Assembly (NCBI GenBank): GCA_021464415.1
Contig: CM038471.1
Span: 77,978,414 to 78,042,413 of the forward strand
Source: Lonicera japonica
Taxonomy: Eukaryota; Streptophyta; Magnoliopsida; Dipsacales; Caprifoliaceae
Length of the DNA: 64,000 nt
Direction of reading: 5' to 3'
In this document: positions 48,788 through 64,000 of the stretch, in pieces
Layout: each line of letters opens with the position of its first letter
How positions within the stretch are numbered: position 1 is the stretch's first letter
Notes under the pieces: generated by a model
Told to the model about the DNA's origin: nothing
The model's database searches: none
What the model saw: only the letters and a program-made list of their open reading frames with translations
Made by a program: the position numbers and the translations under genes

Positions 48788-49868
48788 GTGGCGTGAAGTG
48801 AACCCAAACCTTTCAAGGTTGGTCACCCCCTGACTACAGACCTACCAGGCCCAAATCGTATACCTTGGAATAAGCAGTGTTATTTTACAGGGAGGGGTTG
48901 CTTTTTTATTTTATTTTATTTTATTTATTATTGGGAGACTTCAAAGAACAAGTTTTATTTGTTTTTGTATGTAAATTAGTAATTTTATAAATTAGGTGCA
49001 ACAATCAGACTTTAATTAATAACTAGGACGTATAGGTGGTAAAATAAACGGGTTCAAGCTGATTTCTAGTGGGTTGCCCTCTTAATGGCTTGAGCCTAAT
49101 CCAACCCGTTAATATAATAAGTTTAAATGAGTGAAGTTATTAATGGAGTGGGTTATAACGGGTTGTTCCGTTAGCCCAATATTAAAAAAGAGTTTTTTTC
49201 CCCCCAAAAGTTACCACCCACCCACCACGACCGACTAAAGTGACAATTGATCCTATGTGAATATGTGTATGTACATATACACACATGCATCATTTGAGTG
49301 GTCATTTTATTTGATTGTTTCATTGTGCTAACTTTTAATTTCTAACAAATGAAAGTAAGAAAATTACAATTTTTTAATGCTATGCTACAATAAATGAACA
49401 TGAAAACAATAAATAAGGGTGTTTAGTTTCTCCCAAAATTTAATGCTATGCTACAATAAATTAAGGCCTTTGTACCTATCCAATTAAATTTGAAATGGCA
49501 ACTTGAGATACCAACTTCTAAAAATCTTCTTCAAGTTCAGTTTTGTCCTCACCTTCCTCACTAGTTCACATTTCGCGAGGCAAAATTGAAAGCCCGCCAA
49601 GTTTAAATTATAGATTTGTAAGATAATTGGTAAAGTTAAACCAATAAACCCAAAATAAAAATCACTCTTCAATCCCAAAACAAGCAAAGCTCAAATTCAT
49701 TAATTGAATTCTTAAAGCATAATGTACAACAATTTTAACGCACTAACTTACAAAAAAGAACACACGTTGATGTAGTCAGAAAATTTGACCCAACTATTAG
49801 TTAATGCACTAACTTACAAAGGAAGAACACATAGTAAAATTGAGTGAGATAATGCAGTGAGATAACAC
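48788..49868. other. Gene-poor spacer with decayed repeats
   Basis: 49020-49190 has inverted AACGGGTT/AACCCGTT words and is probably a decayed MITE. taatgctatgctacaataaa occurs twice (49376, 49441) and gcactaacttacaaa twice (49740, 49806), indicating short direct duplications. No gene seen. Confidence 0.5.
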
Positions 49869-49871
49869 TAA

Positions 49872-50181
49872 CTCAATAACTTTTAGATTAAATAATGCAG
49901 GGAAGGATTTCCAAAACTACTACAAACTGAAATTGTAGGAGAATTTTCAAGAATAAGGCAATAGGAAGAATGACAAACTAAAACTTTAAACAATTTTAAA
50001 GTTTTATGTATGAAGACAATTTTGTAAGATTAATCAAACAAGAGTCATTGCATTAAAATTGTTTAAAATTTTAGTTTGTCATTCTTCCTGTTGCGTTATT
50101 CTCAAAAATTCTCCTATAATTTTAGTTTTATAGCCGTTTTGGAAATTATTTCCTGTATTATTTAATCCAAAAGTTATTGGG
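49872..50181. mobile_element. Foldback MITE with ~127-bp arms (310 bp)
   Basis: Left arm from 49872 (CTCAATAACTTTTAGATTAA) and right arm ending 50181 (reverse complement CCCAATAACTTTTGGATTAA) pair along nearly their whole length: aggaagaatgacaaactaaa and aataatttccaaaac-type stretches recur inverted. The loop is about 60 bp. TAA flanks both ends (49869-49871, 50182-50184), as in Tourist-like elements. A transcript would form a long hairpin. Confidence 0.88.
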
Positions 50182-50857
50182 TAATGTAGATGTACCAAAA
50201 AAATAGTATATTTTAGCCACTTAATTTATACTGTAGATAGCATATATTATTACTATTTTTATATTTTGAGTGCTTCTCAAGTGCTTCGAGAAAGATGGAG
50301 AATATGGGATTTTGAACGACCTAATTTAAGTTAAAATGTAGAAGATGTGAAGAAATGAATATTTGAAAAAATGGGAAAGCATTCCAGCATTCTGGGTTAA
50401 AAATAAAGGAAGGGAGATTACTACTCATGGAAGTATCCAGCTCAAGTAGGAGCGGTAGTGAGTTATCTCTCATTGGACTCCAGGTTTCGAACTCAGTAGA
50501 GCAAAATGAATGGGGCCAAGTCCTTGATGCATAAAGAAATAAAAAAAGGGGAATCAGTCGGACAATTAAAAGGGAAATCTTGGCTGAGCACTCATTTTCT
50601 TTTAATTTATTTGTTTTCTTTTGTTTTGTTCTATTGAATTGAAAACTTTGAAAATTAGAGATTTCTTTTGTTGGTTAATTCTATGCCAAGTAAGTTTTAT
50701 TCTATTATTATTTATTATTTAATTTTTTGGCATACTAATGTAAATTTATATTAAGATTAAGACGAATATTTTAATTGATTCTATTGTACATATTTATGCC
50801 AATTAACTCTACAAATTTAATACTTCAATATTAAGTACAATTATTCTTATTAAATTC

Positions 50858-51972
50858 GGGATGGCAACGGGTTTGAGTATGTTATACAATTTCCATCCCT
50901 ACCCTTGCCCCCACTCCCGCTACAAAAAATCATCCCCATCCTCGCCTTTATCTCCAATTTAGGGTAGGGGTGTGCATCGGTTCGAAACCGATGTATTTAT
51001 TACAATCCACTTATCAATCCAGTCCAACATGATTTTATATTTTAAAATCCAATTCGATCCAACTTGATTTCAAAATCCAATCCATTAATTCGAAACTAAT
51101 GTCTTTTGTGTAAAGGGTTATATATTTAAATTTAAATTACATCCAAAACAAATCCAATCAACTTCACAAGGAACAAGACAATATAAATAAAAAATTTCCC
51201 TTTATTATTAAAATAGAAATCTAAATTAAGTCATTCCTTATTCAAATCTAATTCATTAGGAAAATAAAAGATAAGTAAATTAGGGTTTATTTATTAGGTT
51301 TTTTTTTATATATGTAGCAATAATAAGGTGTAGTGTGGTTTATATTAATAACTTAGTGTATAATAGTAACCAATTACATAGGGACAATGTCATTTTTAAT
51401 TGAGGTTGGATTGGAATCAATTTTGCATTGGTTTTGCCAAGGTGAAAACCAAATCGATCCAATGTTTGATCAGTTTTCTAAAATGCAAATTAATTCAATC
51501 AATTAATTTCACAAAATCTAATCAATATTGGATTGGATTAGATTAGATGGGTCGGTTTAAGCAGATTGAATTAGATTGTCCACACTCCTAATTCGGGGTA
51601 TCGGGTAATCTCCCATCCTTGTTAGGTAAGGGTTCCCATGGGGATTCCTAGACAAATTTTGTTTTTTAAAAAATAAAACAAGAAGGATAGTGAAGTTAGA
51701 AATAATATAATATTATATAATATATATACATATATAGATGAAATTATATATTTACACAATTAACAATGAACTAATTTTATACACATATATACACACGTAT
51801 ATATAAACACAAAGAAAGAAAATTACAAAATTAAGTATATCGGGGTAGGTACGGGATGGAGACATCATATTTGAACCGGACTAAATTTAAAAATCTCTGA
51901 TCCAAACCCGCCTTCACCCCAATGCCCGCCCCCTATTGAATCGGGGATCCGCGAATATCTAAACATACATGT
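50858..51972. repeat. GC-rich MITE-like repeat interrupted by an hAT element
   Basis: Left end gggatggcaacgggt, right end (reverse complement) gggaaggcaaaaat near 51980-51990. The interior halves are rich in CCCCATCC/GGGATGG-type words. It resembles the repeat at 153-416. No firm target duplication, so the limits are approximate. Confidence 0.45.
50965..51590. mobile_element. hAT-type MITE (626 bp)
   Basis: Ends TAGGGGTGTGCA and, reverse complemented, TAGGAGTGTGGA; same family ends as the element at 16326. Flanked by ATTTAGGG (50957-50964) and ATTCGGGG (51591-51598), an 8-bp duplication with two differences. Interior rich in AATCCAAT/ATTGGATT words; no ORF. Confidence 0.8.
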
Positions 51973-51990
51973 ATTTTTGCCTTCCCTATA

Positions 51991-53733
51991 TTGGATGCTT
52001 ATTTTAATTAATAAAAAATAAAGATGGATTCTCATTATGATTTATTGGATTCACCTTATGATTTGTTAGGAGCAGATATAGGGTATGCATTGATAGATAT
52101 ATATAGCGAGTGTTTTGACCTTATACATAAGTTTAGTTGTGAAAGAATTATAATTGGATTTTATAAATTAATTATACTTTGAATTGTAAAAGTTTAGAGA
52201 TTGTCAACTTGAGTAATTAATAAAAAAATAATTAATATGAGGATAACAATGCATGAAAAGTACGTCGACAACTGAATTTTGATAAACTGGCGAAAAAGTG
52301 GCTGGAACAACTCATTCAAGATGGAGGTTTTACGATGGATACCTATGACGATGATGAAGGAGAAGGTATTTGATTATCTTATTTTTACCTTTGTTATCTT
52401 TACTTTTATCTTTTTAAAGTAAATATATTAATTAATGTAGTGGATAAATTATTAATATTTATTATTAATAAAAATTAAGTTACTAATTTTTTTTTTGTAA
52501 GTCTATCCAACTTGTGGTTGAATTTAAAGGGTAACGTAGATTAATTTAACAATGTGGATAAACGGCAAGAAATCATGAAGAGAAACAAAATCACCCATAT
52601 ATATATATATATATTTTTTTTTATTCAAAGTATTTAGATATAAGAAAAAGAAAATATCAAAAATAAAAACTTCTTAGAGGTTTCTTCATGTATTAAGCCA
52701 CAAAAAATTCTACATTTTAGAGTGTGATCAACTGCAAAATACTAGAAAAATAACCAATTTTAAAATAGATGAATGATTTTGTGATAAATTTAATTATTAT
52801 TTATCTTGATTGGCTTTACATTCAAACTCTTGAAACAAACTATCTCAAAATAATTAGCTCACACAATTTTTTTGCAAGAATGAGCATGGTTAAAATTTAG
52901 AAAAAACAGTCTCCTTTCCTTTTTTACTATAGCCAAACAGTCTAAAAATCCCTTTTGAAAATAGTTAGGATGGATATTAGGAGTGTACTACTCAAATTTA
53001 TAGCTCAATTACTTTTCTTAATAAAATTACCTAACAAGTTTCTACTTTAAAGTTTTTAATTTTTTTGGGGTTAAAATCTCAAAGTTTCATTGCCATGTTT
53101 AGATTGTAATTCTCACATTGAAAATAAGATTCTCATAAAATAATATATAAAAATAGGGACTATTCTACTTCATAAACTATAATGTGATATTAAAAAAAGG
53201 TTAGAACTTTGGACTTGCACAAGAAATTTGACATCTTGGAGTAATAAGGCCATTTCCAATGCAAGAACCAACATTGTAATGTAAAAAGTGGATATTTAGC
53301 ATATATATTTTAAGAAAACTGCAATGCTAAAAGTTAAAATTTCACTTGGATGAGACATGTGTGTCGCCCAAACCATTTTTAAAATACACAAGAATACAGG
53401 ATGTGTCATTAAATGCATGCCCTTGGACAACTCACATGTATCGCCTCAAGGTGAAATTTTCATTCAAGCGATGTATGATATATCGCCTTCTAGCTTCTGC
53501 ATTGTATCAGCAACCTATGGCAATACAACTAAAATCTTGTTGGTAGATAATTTTGGATTCAGTTTAGCTTTTACCATACAGTTTTAGCTTTTTTTCAAGT
53601 GCGGTGGAGTAGTCCAAAAGTCATATTTACCCATTGGCTTTTACTGTACATTAGATATTAGAACTGGACTTGGAGCCGGGCGGGTGGGGCAACCACAAAG
53701 GGACAAAAAATTAAGAGAGTCACTAGTATTTTA

Positions 53734-53774
<41 letters not shown>

Positions 53775-54343
53775 TAAAAAAGAAAAAAATATAATGCAAA
53801 TTTCTAAGAAAGAAAAACTTATGTTTCCAAAACTTTAATGGGCATACAGGGAACCGGCCTCTTCAGGTCTTCTCTGATTCTTTCTTCCCAAATTCAATCT
53901 CAATCTTTTCATTTTATAAGAGAGAATTAGAGGGATACCAATATTTTTTCTTTTACTCATATTGATTTTAAAATAATAAAAGAAAATTAAATGTTTAATC
54001 GTGGTGTTTTTGCAAAATTCTTTGCAACTGTAATGTGTTTTTAGTGGCATATAAACTTTTATCATTAAAATAATTTTAATTTATTTTTTTAATATAAAAA
54101 TTAATATATTTATTTATAAAACTGACACATTTTAAAATTTCACCAGGTGCTTCGAAATGGTCAGAACCAAAACAAATTGCCCAAGGGAGATGATAAAACA
54201 CTTGCAACCCACAGTATATAGTTAAGTTGGGATAACATGGATACAAAGGTAAATCCAGGGGCCAATAAGTAGTATTAACTACGTATAAAACTCAAGGACA
54301 ATTTGTCAAGCTCCAAACTCTAATGACAATTAACTAGTGTAAA
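51991..54343. other. Gene-poor AT-rich spacer
   Basis: No gene supported. Contains (CT)n next to (AT)n at about 53734-53774 and another (AT)n at 52599-52613. 53250-53690 has ends (aaggccatttccaatgc / ggacttggagcc) hinting at a decayed MITE. Confidence 0.5.
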
Positions 54344-54742
54344 AGCATCTCTAACAGGCTCTTTAAAGAATTAAATTACAAATTTATTGAAAAGTTTTGT
54401 CAGTAAAATTTACTCCAACAAAAATAGCAAAATGAAATCTCAAATTTAAAGAGTCTTTCTCACTCTTCAAATATGAAGAATGATGAAAGAGTTCTTCAAA
54501 AATACTTTTTAATATTTTATTAATAGAATTTCGTATTAATTTAAAATGACACTGTTAGAAATTAAAGCATTTAATATAAAATAACTTGTATATACATTAA
54601 TTAAGAAATTAAAAAAATAATACATTCAAAGATTTTCTTAGAACTCATTAAAAATATTTTTTAAAATAGCTTTTTAAAATAATACATAAATCAACAAAAT
54701 TATTTTTATAAAGTGATTTTTAAAGATGCTATTGGCAATGCT
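54344..54742. repeat. Decayed MITE
   Basis: Left end AGCATCTCTAACAGG + CTCTTTAAA and right end, reverse complemented, AGCATTGCCAATAGC + ATCTTTAAA share 17 of 24 bases. Interior is A/T rich. No clean target duplication. Confidence 0.5.
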
Positions 54743-63085
<8,343 letters not shown>

Positions 63086-64000
63086 GTACTTTTATTTGGG
63101 CCTTTTGACTTTGCCCCCTATTTTTAATGTGAAATTGGACTTACCACCCCATTTTCACAATCATTTGACTTTGCTCGTGCATGTGGGGGAAATCTCAAAA
63201 GTATTACGTAAAAATGAGGGGCAATGTCTAATTTATTTAAAGTTATCCTTTGACTTGAACCCCATTTTTACTTAATTCTTTGAGATTCCCCTGCATGCTT
63301 GGCAAAGTCCTAGGATTATGAATGAAAATAGGGGGTAATACTAATTTCACATAAAAAAATGGGGCAAAGTCAGAAAAGCCCCTTTTGTTTCTGGTTCATT
63401 TTATCTGTAAATTAGAAACTAAAAAGATTCTGGAAATTTGAATAATTAGCAAAGATTCTGTAAACTTGAATAATTAGCGCACTGCTTGTATATTTCACAC
63501 ACTTATTACTAGAGTTAACTCGCAGATATGATAATGCCTGTAATTCATCACATGATGTTTATTATAAGATACATATATAGAGACGGCCAGGATGTGGTGT
63601 TGACCGTCTATATATGGACTGCACCATTGGAGATGAATTTTCATCACTGAAAACATCTCCCAATGTTTTGATTACAAAAATTCGTCACCAAAGGGCCGGT
63701 CTGTATAGGGTGGGTCTGCACCAGATCAGGACCCTGTATATATGTATATTAAAACAAAAGACAGGTGGTGCCCATAAACTCATCGTATGCATGTTTATGA
63801 TGATCTTAGTCTTGATATATGAAATGAGCCAAATAAGCCCTCCGTCTCAAATCAATAGTCCCACTTTCTTTTTCGAGATGTCTCAAATTATTAATTTCCT
63901 TTTTGGGACATAATCGGTGAGTTGTATCCTTGACCATTAATTAGATTGAAATAAGTATTTTCTTAAAAAAGTAAAGATATCAATTTTAGACAGTAGTAGA
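63086..64000 (+). other. ARL1 intron 5 (start)
   Basis: Follows the GT donor after exon 5. No sequence matching the next expected ARL1 residues was found to the window end, so the remaining exons lie outside. 63110-63380 has two related phrases around gacttt(gc) and ggggcaa(t/a)gtc in opposite orientation, perhaps a decayed MITE. Confidence 0.6.

Noticed and set aside
52280..52370. Short open piece (NWRKSGWNNSFKMEVLRW) that looked exon-like
   Set aside because: Isolated, no recognisable family and no neighbouring exons in frame.

Overview
The window is nuclear DNA of a flowering plant, most likely a eudicot. The genes are intron-rich, the introns and spacers are AT-rich, and the repeats are plant-type (Ty1/copia, PIF/Harbinger, hAT). 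I cannot name the species. Four host loci are readable: a CBL-interacting protein kinase on the minus strand (CIPK21-like, 3' end outside the left edge), a complete 20-coding-exon xylose isomerase on the plus strand, a three-copy nicotianamine synthase (NAS) array on the minus strand with one intact member, and the first five coding exons of an ARL1/ARF3-type small GTPase on the plus strand that runs off the right edge.

Layout. 1-2.9 kb: CIPK. 2.9-6.3 kb: gene-free, with a three-copy ~189-bp tandem repeat. 6.3-13.4 kb: a Tourist-like MITE split by an old, minus-strand Ty1/copia element (target duplication AAATT). 13.4-16.8 kb: AT-rich satellite-like repeats, then a solo LTR (TSD ATTAA) with an hAT MITE inserted exactly across its outer junction. 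17.6-25 kb: xylose isomerase. 25.6-41.9 kb: the NAS array. Copy A is a pseudogene split by a young 5.5-kb copia element, copy B is intact, and copy C is a frameshifted N-terminal half. Each copy keeps a related block upstream. 42.8-48.8 kb: a PIF/Harbinger element with a Myb/SANT-like ORF, a broken DDE transposase and a third small ORF with a GRF-type zinc finger and a membrane tail. 48.8-55.2 kb: gene-poor, with a foldback MITE and a nested hAT element. 55.2 kb to the end: ARL1, whose 5.3-kb third intron holds at least two hAT-type elements.

The host genes are not one pathway: Ca2+ signalling (CIPK), xylose/xylulose interconversion (XYLA), metal chelation (NAS) and Golgi/TGN trafficking (ARL1). 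The strongest overall signal is repeated transposon nesting, datable by target-site duplications, including a transposon that broke a tandem metal-homeostasis gene. The most unusual item is the Harbinger element's extra GRF zinc-finger ORF.

Exon boundaries were set by reading splice sites and checking that the frame is kept across every junction. Family names come from recognising motifs, not from searches.
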